10,246 nt of DNA from Acidimicrobiales bacterium (GTDB lineage: Bacteria; Actinomycetota; Acidimicrobiia; Acidimicrobiales; SHLQ01): positions 1-10,246 of the forward strand of contig JABDJW010000226.1 in NCBI GenBank assembly GCA_013002375.1, read 5' to 3'. Numbering within the stretch: the stretch's first letter is position 1; each line of letters starts with the position of its first letter. Shown piece by piece: positions 1 to 5,567 of this stretch. The notes beneath the pieces were generated by a model that made no database searches, was not told where the DNA came from, and worked only from the letters and a program-made list of their open reading frames with translations. A program made the translations under genes and the position numbers.

Positions 1-20
1 CCGGTGGCCAGATCAGCCAT
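1..20 (-). CDS. 5' end of a minus-strand gene leaving the window (function unknown)
   Basis: Only six codons and two bases are visible: ATG at 20-18 gives M-A-D-L-A-T and then probably G. The start is supported by AGGGAG at 31-26, a good Shine-Dalgarno match five nt upstream of the ATG, and by a consensus-like promoter further upstream (72-100). It points the same way as the upstream operon but has its own promoter, so it is probably a separate transcription unit. In Mycobacterium the matching neighbourhood continues with another MerR gene and gcvB/gcvP, but the few residues here do not identify the product. Confidence 0.5.
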
Positions 21-25
21 GATTG

Positions 26-31
26 CTCCCT
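26..31 (-). promoter_or_regulatory. Ribosome binding site AGGGAG for the edge gene
   Basis: On the minus strand AGGGAG lies five nt before the ATG at 20. It is the clearest Shine-Dalgarno sequence in the window. Most other starts here either overlap the preceding stop codon or follow directly behind a -10 element. Confidence 0.55.
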
Positions 32-71
32 CGATAGCTACACCGACGAAATTACGCCGTTGTCGTGCAAA

Positions 72-100
72 AGGCTAGAGGGCTGCGCGCGGCGAGTCAA
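72..100 (-). promoter_or_regulatory. Sigma-70-type promoter for the edge gene
   Basis: On the minus strand TTGACT (100-95) and TAGCCT (77-72) are separated by exactly 17 nt. The -35 matches TTGACA in five of six positions and the -10 fits the actinobacterial TANNNT consensus. Transcription would start near position 65, giving an untranslated leader of about 45 nt that includes the AGGGAG ribosome site. This is the best -35/-10 pair seen in the window. Confidence 0.6.
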
Positions 101-121
101 CGATTTCGCGCGGAGCGTGTT

Positions 122-154
122 GCCACCGGGGACGCGACCCGTCGTCGCGGTGGC
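122..154 (-). terminator. Possible hairpin terminator after the BFN-domain gene
   Basis: Outer arms GCCACC (122-127) and GGTGGC (149-154) pair perfectly. Inside them, 134-138 (GCGAC) pairs with 144-148 (GTCGC), leaving a bulge at 128-133. The structure begins about 36 nt after the BFN stop codon and precedes the promoter of the next gene, which is a sensible place for a terminator. There is no T-run after it on either strand, so it may be only a GC-rich fold or a Rho-dependent end. Confidence 0.3.
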
Positions 155-189
155 GCGAAAACCGCTACTGACCAGGCCCGATGCCGGCG

Positions 190-699
190 CTAGTTCTCGA
201 AGTCCTCGGGCCGGATGTTCTCGATGAACTCGCGAAATTCCTCGACCATCTCTTCGGCTTCTTCCGGGTCGACGGGTTCTTCGTCGCCATCATCGGCTTC
301 GGCTTCGTACGCCGCTTCGGCCAGGACGGTGTCGGCGGCGAAGATGGGCGAGCCGGTCCGCGCCGCCAGAGCGATGCCATCGGACGGTCGGCATTCGACC
401 GTGATGGTCTGCTCGCCGGCCACCAGAATGATCTCGGCGTAGAAGGTGCGATCCTGCAGATCGGTCACCACCACGCGGTCGACGGTGGCCTGTAGCGTCT
501 CGAGCAGCTTCACCATGAGGTCGTGGGTCATCGGACGCGGCGGATGCACGTCTTCGAGAGCCAGAGCAATGGCCGTGGCCTCGGGGCTGCCGATGAAGAT
601 GGGCAGCACCCGGCCGCCGTCGAGACGTTCGCGCAGCAAGACGACGGGTGCGTTGCCGGGCACTTCGACCCGAACTCCGACCAGCTCCATCTCGATCAT
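190..699 (-). CDS. Bifunctional nuclease (BFN, DUF151) domain protein
   Basis: The product has 169 residues. Residues 1-125 form the BFN/DUF151 domain, with the family landmarks LPIFIGSPEATAIALALE (33-50), PPRPMTHDL (53-61) and CRPSDGIALAART (103-115). The rest is a strongly acidic tail (134-169), which is common in bacterial members. BFN proteins were named for nuclease activity reported in plants; the role of bacterial members is not settled. It is the last gene of the six-gene operon, nine nt after the HPRT-like gene. The partners match Actinobacteria, where the equivalent gene follows garA and an ftsR-type merR gene (Rv1829 in M. tuberculosis). The ATG at 699 is preceded by TAGCGT at six nt, so it might also be made from a leaderless internal transcript. 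Family assignment is firm; biochemical function is not. Confidence 0.92.
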   Translation of the reverse strand: MIEMELVGVRVEVPGNAPVVLLRERLDGGRVLPIFIGSPEATAIALALEDVHPPRPMTHDLMVKLLETLQATVDRVVVTDLQDRTFYAEIILVAGEQTITVECRPSDGIALAARTGSPIFAADTVLAEAAYEAEADDGDEEPVDPEEAEEMVEEFREFIENIRPEDFEN

Positions 700-705
700 G
701 ATCCA

Positions 706-711
706 ACGCTA
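706..711 (-). promoter_or_regulatory. Candidate internal -10 element (TAGCGT) before the BFN gene
   Basis: On the minus strand TAGCGT (711-706) fits TANNNT and ends six nt before the ATG at 699. Its first three bases are the TAG stop codon of the upstream phosphoribosyltransferase gene. A weak -35 candidate, TTGTGT (733-728), lies 16 nt upstream. The arrangement suggests a leaderless internal promoter, but a TAG stop followed by a T two bases later is not rare by chance. Confidence 0.35.
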
Positions 712-1263
712 GCGGTAGAGGGTGGGCACACAACAGTCAGGGTCGGACGCGAGCGCATCGCGCTCGACCAAGGCCAGCCGAGAAGCGTTTCGATAGCGAC
801 CGTCGTAGTCGAGTCCGTAGCCGATCACGAACCCGTTCGGCACGGTGGCACCGACGTAGTCGAGCTCGACGGGGAGAATGCGGCGTTCGCGCTTGTCGAA
901 CATCGTGCAAACCCGGAGCGAGGCGGGGTTGCGCCGGCCGACCTCCCCGCGTAGGAAACCGATCTTCAGGCCGGTGTCGACCAGGCCGGTGACCAAAACG
1001 ACGGCCTGGCCGGCGACATCGCGATCGAGATCCTTCAGGAGGCGCACCCGGCCGCTGTCCGGCGCGAATGGCGACAACGCCAGGAAGTCCACCTGGGCCG
1101 GGACCGTCAGGGCCCGAGCGATATCGGCCAACGCGGGCAGCGCGCTCTTGAGCACGCCGACGAGCAGGACGCCGTCAGGGTGGTCGGCCGAGATCTCCGC
1201 GCCGAGTCGGGCCGCGATCGAATCGAGCTCTGATGCCTCGAGGAGAACGTCGACGTCGCTCAC
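709..1263 (-). CDS. Hypoxanthine phosphoribosyltransferase-like protein with altered PRPP loop
   Basis: The product has 184 residues and a type I phosphoribosyltransferase fold of the HPRT kind. Landmarks are VLLVGVLKSALPALADIAR (32-50, compare GVLKGA in HPRT), a PRPP-loop segment at 88-104, MFDKRERR (121-128, with the purine-contacting Lys at 124) and VPNGFVIGYGLDYDGRYRN (141-159). Classical HPRT reads VEDIIDTGxT at the PRPP loop. Here it reads VTGLVDTGLK: the Glu-Asp pair that contacts the ribose hydroxyls is Thr92-Gly93 and the last Thr is Lys100, while the catalytic-base Asp (Asp96) remains. Activity may therefore be changed, or the protein may sense nucleotides or PRPP instead. The start is GTG at 1263, 20 nt after the merR stop codon; no clear ribosome site is seen. 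The gene sits between merR and the BFN gene, where Mycobacterium has no such gene. Confidence 0.85.
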   Translation of the reverse strand: MSDVDVLLEASELDSIAARLGAEISADHPDGVLLVGVLKSALPALADIARALTVPAQVDFLALSPFAPDSGRVRLLKDLDRDVAGQAVVLVTGLVDTGLKIGFLRGEVGRRNPASLRVCTMFDKRERRILPVELDYVGATVPNGFVIGYGLDYDGRYRNASRLALVERDALASDPDCCVPTLYR

Positions 1264-1283
1264 TGGACAGTCAAGGTCATGGG

Positions 1284-1997
1284 CTAGTCGAGGTGCGTGT
1301 CGAGAAGCTGGGCCAGCAGCGCGGCTCGCATTTCGGTGCCCAGGCTGGACAGCGCCTGAAGCCGGTCGCGCGACGCGGCGCGCGGCTTGCCCCCCAGAGT
1401 GGAGATCGCCTGCTCGAGCACGCCGGCCTCACGCTCGGCCGCGACCTTGTACATCCGCAGGTGGCGCGCCTCGACCCCAAAGGCCGCGAACCGTTCGGCC
1501 AGCCGGGCGACCACCACGGCGTTGCCGTCGTAGATCGCCCTCCCCCGAATCTTCACCGGATCGATCAACCCGTACTTCTCGAGCTGGGCGATCTGCGCGG
1601 CGTCGAGTCCCGATGCTGAGCAGAGCTCATCGAGGGTCATGCTCAGCGAGCCGGCACCGGGGTGGATCTGGGCCGTTCTCGTCGCCGAGGTCGACGTCGC
1701 CGGTATGGTCGCTCCGTTTGTCGCCGCGTTGTCGAGCGGGACTCCCCCGGCCTGGTCGAGCCGTTGCTTGATGACCTTCAGCGGAAGGAAATGCTCGCGT
1801 TGTTGCACGAGCACCCATCGCAACGTTTCGATGTCGGTAGCAGAGAAATTGCGGTAGCCCGAGACGGTTCGAGCTGGTTCCAGCAGACCTTGACTCTCGA
1901 GATACCGGATCTTCGACAGCGAGATGTCCGGGAACTCGGCCTGGAGCTCGGCCAAGACATCGCCGATCGAACGCCGCGGGACCCGGTCAGAACTCAT
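1284..1997 (-). CDS. MerR-family regulator, FtsR-like
   Basis: The product has 237 residues. Residues 9-82 are a MerR winged helix-turn-helix, with SIGDVLAELQAEFPDISLSKI (10-30), RYLESQGLLEP (31-41), SGYRNFS (46-52) and LPLKVIKQRLD (71-81). These are close to the regulator encoded next to garA in Actinobacteria (Rv1828 in M. tuberculosis; FtsR, reported to control ftsZ in Corynebacterium). A low-complexity Thr/Ala linker (84-117) joins it to a second small domain (118-155, TLDELCSASGLDAAQIAQLE) and a helical C-terminal region, as in the FtsR family. There is no cysteine-rich metal site, so it is not a metal-sensing MerR. Its ATG overlaps the stop of the FHA gene (ATGA, 1997-1994), implying translational coupling. 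Its regulatory target here is unknown. Confidence 0.88.
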   Translation of the reverse strand: MSSDRVPRRSIGDVLAELQAEFPDISLSKIRYLESQGLLEPARTVSGYRNFSATDIETLRWVLVQQREHFLPLKVIKQRLDQAGGVPLDNAATNGATIPATSTSATRTAQIHPGAGSLSMTLDELCSASGLDAAQIAQLEKYGLIDPVKIRGRAIYDGNAVVVARLAERFAAFGVEARHLRMYKVAAEREAGVLEQAISTLGGKPRAASRDRLQALSSLGTEMRAALLAQLLDTHLD

Positions 1998-2503
1998 GCA
2001 GCCCCGTACAGGAACACCAGCTTGAACTTGCCGACCTGCAGTTCGTCGCCGTCGGACAGGGGCACGAAGGTGTCATCGACCAAGTTCTTGTTCAGGTAGG
2101 TGCCGTTCAGGGAACCGACGTCACGAACTGCGTAGTCGCCGTTCTGATTGCGCACCTCGGCATGACGGCGACTCACGGTGACATCGTCGAGGAAGATGTC
2201 GCTGTCGGGATGACGCCCGGCGGTGATCGTGTCGGCGTCGAGGGCATACCTCGACCCGGCTTTCGGCCCACGCCGAACGACGAACAGGCCGACCCCTCGC
2301 AAGACCTTGGCCCGATCCGCTTCGAAGTCGTCGTCAACGGCCGGTGTTTCGCCGGTGTCGGAGGTGTCGGCGTGCAGGCTCACCACATCGATGGCGTCGG
2401 TCGGGGTATCGGCTGCGTCGATCAGCTGGCGCCCACACGACGAACAGAAGTTGGAGCCGGTCGGGTTCTCGTGACCGCAGCTCGGGCACTGGTTGCCGCT
2501 CAT
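1994..2503 (-). CDS. garA: GarA/OdhI-type FHA protein with N-terminal zinc ribbon
   Basis: The product has 169 residues. The C-terminal FHA domain (about 72-166) is very close to mycobacterial GarA and corynebacterial OdhI: TAGRHPDSDIFLDDVTVSRRH (94-114), DVGSLNGTYLN (128-138) and GDELQVGKFKLVFL (152-165). The phosphothreonine-binding residues Arg97, Ser111, Arg112 and Asn133 are present. GarA/OdhI binds and inhibits 2-oxoglutarate dehydrogenase and also acts on glutamate metabolism; Ser/Thr-kinase phosphorylation of its N-terminal ETTSVF motif turns it off. Here that motif is not recognisable. The protein instead begins with a CxxC...CxxC zinc ribbon (Cys6, 9, 20, 23) and an acidic linker; Thr53 in GETPAV is the nearest candidate for a phosphosite. 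Both ends are coupled by ATGA overlaps, to gcvH upstream and merR downstream. Family assignment is secure; the regulatory mechanism is inferred. Confidence 0.9.
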   Translation of the reverse strand: MSGNQCPSCGHENPTGSNFCSSCGRQLIDAADTPTDAIDVVSLHADTSDTGETPAVDDDFEADRAKVLRGVGLFVVRRGPKAGSRYALDADTITAGRHPDSDIFLDDVTVSRRHAEVRNQNGDYAVRDVGSLNGTYLNKNLVDDTFVPLSDGDELQVGKFKLVFLYGAA

Positions 2504-2883
2504 GCCTCGCCGATGAGTTCGGTATAGGCCGCCGCATCGAGCAGCCCGTCCAGCGCCGCGGCGTCGCCGATGGTGAGCTCACAGATCCAGCCGTCGCCGT
2601 ACGGGTCCTCGTTCAATCGTTCCGGGTTGTTGGCCAGTTCGTCGTTGATCAGCGAGACCGTGCCGGCCACCGGGGCGTAGATGTCCGATACCGACTTCGT
2701 CGATTCGACCTCACCGAGCGAACCACCGGCCCCGACCTCGGTGCCGACATCGGGTAGCTCGATGAAGACAACATCGCCCAGTGCATCCTGGGCGTAGTCG
2801 GTCACGCCGATACGGATGGTCGTTCCGTCAACGCGCACCCACTCGTGGTCCGTGGAGTACCGCAGGTCGGTTGGAATGTTCAT
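2500..2883 (-). CDS. gcvH: Glycine cleavage system H protein
   Basis: The product has 127 residues, the usual H-protein length. It carries a lipoyl group on a swinging lysine and shuttles the aminomethyl group of glycine between the P, T and L proteins in the cytoplasm. The N-terminus LRYSTDHEWVRVDG (7-20) and GVTDYAQDALGDVVFIELP (26-44) are typical. The lipoylation site is Lys63 in GEVESTKSVSDIYAPVAG (58-75), and NPERLNEDPYGDGWI (86-100) is also conserved. ATG at 2883 lies three nt after the pgsA stop codon, and the gcvH stop overlaps the FHA gene start (ATGA). No gcvP or gcvT lies in the window. Association with a garA-type gene is the standard actinobacterial arrangement and links one-carbon/glycine metabolism with control of the 2-oxoglutarate node. 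Confidence 0.97.
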   Translation of the reverse strand: MNIPTDLRYSTDHEWVRVDGTTIRIGVTDYAQDALGDVVFIELPDVGTEVGAGGSLGEVESTKSVSDIYAPVAGTVSLINDELANNPERLNEDPYGDGWICELTIGDAAALDGLLDAAAYTELIGEA

Positions 2884-2886
2884 GGC

Positions 2887-3528
2887 TTAGGAATCTACTG
2901 CCTCCGCCCGGGCCTCAGCCAAGGCGTCGCGACACTTGGGGATGTACTCGCCCACCGCGTAGTAACCGGCGATCAGGCCTGGGATGCCGCACAACCAGGC
3001 CAGAACCTCGGCAATCGATGACCAATTCAGGTCGGCGTTCGCCGCCAGAAAGAAGGGGTAGGCGAACATCATCCCAAACGCGCCACATTTGCCCCACCAC
3101 GTCACGTCGAACCGGCGAGCGCCCAGAACGGCGAGCAGAATGACGGTGCCGGCCACGAGGACCTCCCGCACGAGGGTGGCGATGGCGAACCACCAGGGCA
3201 CCGAGCCGTCGATCGCGATCGCCAGCACGCCGACCAGCAACATGATGCGATCGGCGGTCGGGTCGAGGATCTTGCCGAACTCCGAGACCTGATTGAACCG
3301 GCGGGCAACGTAGCCGTCGACCCAATCGGTGGCCCCCAAACCGGCCAAGAGCCACGCGGCGCCATGGCGGTCGTCTTGGCCGAACAGCAACCAGACGAAC
3401 AGGGGCACACAGGCCAATCGGACCAGCGTGATGATGTTCGGTGCGGTCAGAAACGGCCCCCAACTGGCCAGCCCACTGCGCAACGACGGAGCGTCGTCAG
3501 CGGTTCGGGAGGGTGGATCCGGGCTCAC
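2887..3528 (-). CDS. pgsA: CDP-alcohol phosphatidyltransferase, probable phosphatidylglycerophosphate synthase
   Basis: The product has 213 residues. The CDP-alcohol phosphotransferase signature is complete at 68-93: Asp68, Asp71-Gly72, Ala75-Arg76, Gly85, Asp89 and Asp93, the metal- and CDP-binding residues. N-terminal LTAPNIITLVRLACVPLFV (27-45) is typical of PgsA-type enzymes. Hydrophobic segments follow at about 34-50, 57-65, 95-108, 110-137, 150-163 and 174-192, fitting an integral membrane enzyme. PgsA makes phosphatidylglycerol phosphate from CDP-diacylglycerol and glycerol 3-phosphate, but related actinobacterial enzymes make cardiolipin or inositol lipids, so the substrate is not certain. 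The open frame extends to 4056, but that extension lies antisense to the HIT gene. The GTG at 3528 is chosen because TATCCT ends exactly seven nt before it, predicting a leaderless mRNA. It is the first gene of the operon. Confidence 0.88.
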   Translation of the reverse strand: MSPDPPSRTADDAPSLRSGLASWGPFLTAPNIITLVRLACVPLFVWLLFGQDDRHGAAWLLAGLGATDWVDGYVARRFNQVSEFGKILDPTADRIMLLVGVLAIAIDGSVPWWFAIATLVREVLVAGTVILLAVLGARRFDVTWWGKCGAFGMMFAYPFFLAANADLNWSSIAEVLAWLCGIPGLIAGYYAVGEYIPKCRDALAEARAEAVDS

Positions 3529-3535
3529 GGTTGCC

Positions 3536-3541
3536 AGGATA
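3536..3541 (-). promoter_or_regulatory. Leaderless -10 element (TATCCT) of the pgsA-gcvH-garA operon
   Basis: On the minus strand TATCCT (3541-3536) is separated by seven nt (3535-3529) from the GTG at 3528. This is the distance expected when transcription starts at the start codon. It matches the actinobacterial TANNNT consensus and four of six bases of TATAAT. No convincing -35 was found. It lies within the same 60-nt stretch as the divergent HIT promoter. Confidence 0.5.
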
Positions 3542-3575
3542 CGCGTTCCGGTTCGGCTCACCCTCGCGACCGGCC

Positions 3576-3581
3576 TAGGCT
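3576..3581 (+). promoter_or_regulatory. Leaderless -10 element (TAGGCT) of the HIT gene
   Basis: TAGGCT ends seven nt before the ATG at 3589, the same spacing as the divergent pgsA -10 and the SRAP -10. A weak -35 candidate TTCGGC lies at 3552-3557 with an 18-nt spacer. No Shine-Dalgarno sequence precedes the ATG, consistent with a leaderless transcript. Confidence 0.5.
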
Positions 3582-3588
3582 CCCCGCC

Positions 3589-4005
3589 ATGGCATCGGTC
3601 TACACCCACATCATCGCCGGAGATCTGCCCGCTCGGTTCGTCTGGAAGGACGACGTCGCCGTTGCGTTCACCGACATCAACCCGATCAGCAACGGTCATA
3701 CGCTGGTCGTGCCCCGTGCCGAGGTCGACCACTGGCTCGATCTCGAACCCGCGGTCGCCGGGCACTGCATGCAGGTCGCCCAGACCGTCGGGCAGGCGAT
3801 CATGGCGGCGTTCACCCCGCGGCGGGTCGGCATGATCATCGCCGGGTTTGATGTGCCGCACACCCACCTGCACGTGCTGCCCGTCCACGGTATGGGCGAC
3901 CTCGATTTCGGCAAGGCCCGCAATCCCGGCGACGAAGCCCTCGACGCCGCGGCGCGCGCCATCCGGGCTGCGCTCGCCGACCTCGGCCACCCGTACCACG
4001 AGTAG
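3589..4005 (+). CDS. HIT-family nucleotide hydrolase
   Basis: The product has 138 residues and covers the whole HIT domain. MASVYTHIIAGDLPARFVWKD at the N-terminus and FTDINPISNGHTLVVPRAEVD (27-47) are the usual HIT beta-sheet segments. The catalytic histidine triad is HTHLHVLP (91-98), with His91, His93 and His95. HIT proteins of this Hint/HinT-like branch hydrolyse nucleoside phosphoramidates or dinucleotides in the cytosol; the physiological substrate is not known here. The ATG at 3589 is preferred over upstream in-frame starts because TAGGCT lies seven nt before it and because it begins at the usual family N-terminus. It is transcribed away from the pgsA operon and ends convergently, about 65 nt from the DUF2079 gene. 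Confidence 0.93.
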   Translation: MASVYTHIIAGDLPARFVWKDDVAVAFTDINPISNGHTLVVPRAEVDHWLDLEPAVAGHCMQVAQTVGQAIMAAFTPRRVGMIIAGFDVPHTHLHVLPVHGMGDLDFGKARNPGDEALDAAARAIRAALADLGHPYHE

Positions 4006-4022
4006 CCTCGGCGGCCGGACGG

Positions 4023-4085
4023 ACGACCCAGGACCCGAACGACCCAGCACCCGCACGAGGCGGGAACGGGCTAGGCGGGAACGGG
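4023..4085. repeat. Short tandem repeats between the HIT and DUF2079 gene ends
   Basis: Two small tandem duplications lie in the convergent gap. One has two 16-nt units starting at 4023 and 4039, sharing ACGACCCAG and differing at two positions. The other shares AGGCGGGAACGGG at 4058-4070 and 4073-4085, a 15-nt period. The second pair spans the DUF2079 stop codon: the codons for PVPA and the stop are followed by a second copy in which TAG is TCG. The gap has no clear T-tailed terminator hairpin. Confidence 0.6.
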
Positions 4086-5567
4086 ACAGCCTCGGCAGTA
4101 GAGCGTGATGCCGGCCGCGTGATAGATCGGGGTGTAGCGCCCCTGTTGCACCAGGTTGCGGTGGAAGTTGTCGACCCAGATCGACGACCAGTTGTCGGTG
4201 GCACTCTCGTCGAAGAGCACATAGGTCGAGTCGGTCAGACTCCGCTCGGCGGCGATCACCGTGGTGGCGGTGTCGAGCACGTAGGCCTCGGTTCGTTCGG
4301 CGAGCAGCGGTAGCGCAAAAGGCGATGCTTGCACTGCGGCGTCGTCGGGCACCAGCTCGACTGCTGCGCGGCGGGCCTGATCGGCACTGTCGCGAGCCGA
4401 CCAGTTCCAGGGCTCGTTGTAGGGCGTGGCGAAGGCATCACGGGCGAAGAACACCAGCGCGGTCACCATCAAGGCGCCGAGGATCCTGCGGTTGACGGTG
4501 ATCCGCTCGACGCCGAGCGTCCCGGCTTTGGCCAAACCGAAGGTCGCAGCCACGAACAAGAACGCGATGGCCGGCACCGACAGGTGGGGTGCCCCGAACG
4601 GCCCCTCGTCCACGTCGGCCGCGAGATAGACGAACCACAACGGGACGATGGGCAGGAAGTAGCGCATCGCCACGAGCGGCAGGAACAACAACGGTGCGAA
4701 CAACACGGCGAGATCGGTGAAGTTGCCGCGGCTGAACACGTCGCCGAGCACGGTGAACGGACTCGACAACATGCCCCACAACACGCCGAACGGCGTGTCC
4801 CCGTACTCCTCGAGCGAGGCGACCACCGAAACACCGGTCTCGTCGAGCGCCGGATGCACGAACCCCAGCGCGGCGACGATCCAGGCGATTCCGGCCGAGA
4901 CCGTGAGCAGGCCTTGGCGGCGCTCGGAGCGAAGGGTCAAGAAGATTCCCCACCCGGCCACGGCGACCCCGAAATCGGCCCGACACATCAACACCGCGAG
5001 CATGAAGGTCCAGTAACGCCACCAGTGCCCGCTGAGCGAGGCCAAGGCCATGCCGATCATCGGCGCGATGGCCAGCGCCTCAGGGTGGAAGTCGGCCAGG
5101 TTCAAATCGTGCACCGCGGGATACAGCGCGTAGACCAGCACGAGAGCCGATGATGCGCCCACCCGCAGGTTCGCGACCTGACGGGCCAGGATGTACAGGG
5201 GCACGACCGCGACCGCCAACGCGATCGCCTGGATGATCAGCAGCGTCGGCGCGGTCGGAACATAACGAGTCAGGATCGAGATCGGCCAGAAGATCAACGG
5301 CGTTTGCGAGCTGAAGAGGTGTTCGCCGCTCAGGCTGGTGACCGGCTCTTGACCCTCGGCCAGCAGCCACGCGCCCTGGACGTAGCGTCCGAGCTCGACG
5401 CCGTTCTCGAGCGATCGATATCGAGCCAACGAGAGTGCGCCGAGCGCCACGGCAATGACCGCAGCGTAGAACCACGGCAACACCCGATCGGCCGATCGGG
5501 TATCGAGAAGGGCCTGCCAACGAAGCAGCCGGTACTCGATCTCGCGGCGCCAGCCGGGCGGACTCAC
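4071..5567 (-). CDS. DUF2079 integral membrane protein
   Basis: The product has 498 residues. It matches the DUF2079 family of predicted multi-pass membrane proteins, shown by RYRSLENGVELGRYVQGAWLL (49-69), the pattern SGEHLFSSQTPL (80-91) and the family landmark ADFHPEALAIAP (158-169). About ten hydrophobic segments lie between 33 and 380. They are followed by a soluble C-terminal part (about 385-498) with two cysteines near the end (CRGC, 491-494). The architecture recalls GT-C-type glycosyltransferases, which use lipid-linked sugars, but no activity is established and I do not assign one. The start is GTG at 5567, overlapping the SRAP stop codon (GTGA), so translation is probably coupled to that gene. 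A perfect 20-bp palindrome lies within codons 22-29. Family call is good; function unknown. Confidence 0.82.
   Translation of the reverse strand: MSPPGWRREIEYRLLRWQALLDTRSADRVLPWFYAAVIAVALGALSLARYRSLENGVELGRYVQGAWLLAEGQEPVTSLSGEHLFSSQTPLIFWPISILTRYVPTAPTLLIIQAIALAVAVVPLYILARQVANLRVGASSALVLVYALYPAVHDLNLADFHPEALAIAPMIGMALASLSGHWWRYWTFMLAVLMCRADFGVAVAGWGIFLTLRSERRQGLLTVSAGIAWIVAALGFVHPALDETGVSVVASLEEYGDTPFGVLWGMLSSPFTVLGDVFSRGNFTDLAVLFAPLLFLPLVAMRYFLPIVPLWFVYLAADVDEGPFGAPHLSVPAIAFLFVAATFGLAKAGTLGVERITVNRRILGALMVTALVFFARDAFATPYNEPWNWSARDSADQARRAAVELVPDDAAVQASPFALPLLAERTEAYVLDTATTVIAAERSLTDSTYVLFDESATDNWSSIWVDNFHRNLVQQGRYTPIYHAAGITLYCRGCPVPA
5482..5501. repeat. Perfect 20-bp palindrome inside the DUF2079 coding region
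   Basis: ACCCGATCGGCCGATCGGGT reads identically on both strands. It lies about 65 nt into the DUF2079 gene, just after the overlap with the SRAP gene. It could form a 10-bp stem cruciform or be a dimeric operator, or it may simply reflect the abundance of CGATCG-type words in this genome and the amino acids encoded (TRSADRV). Confidence 0.6.

Noticed and set aside
3529..4056. Upstream extension of the pgsA-like frame across the HIT gene
   Set aside because: The sequence is antisense to a well-supported HIT gene and has no family similarity. GTG 3528 has a -10 element at the right distance.
4329..5153. 274-residue plus-strand open frame opposite the DUF2079 gene
   Set aside because: It is low in hydrophobic residues, rich in Glu, Arg, Gln and His, and lies antisense to a clear membrane protein gene.
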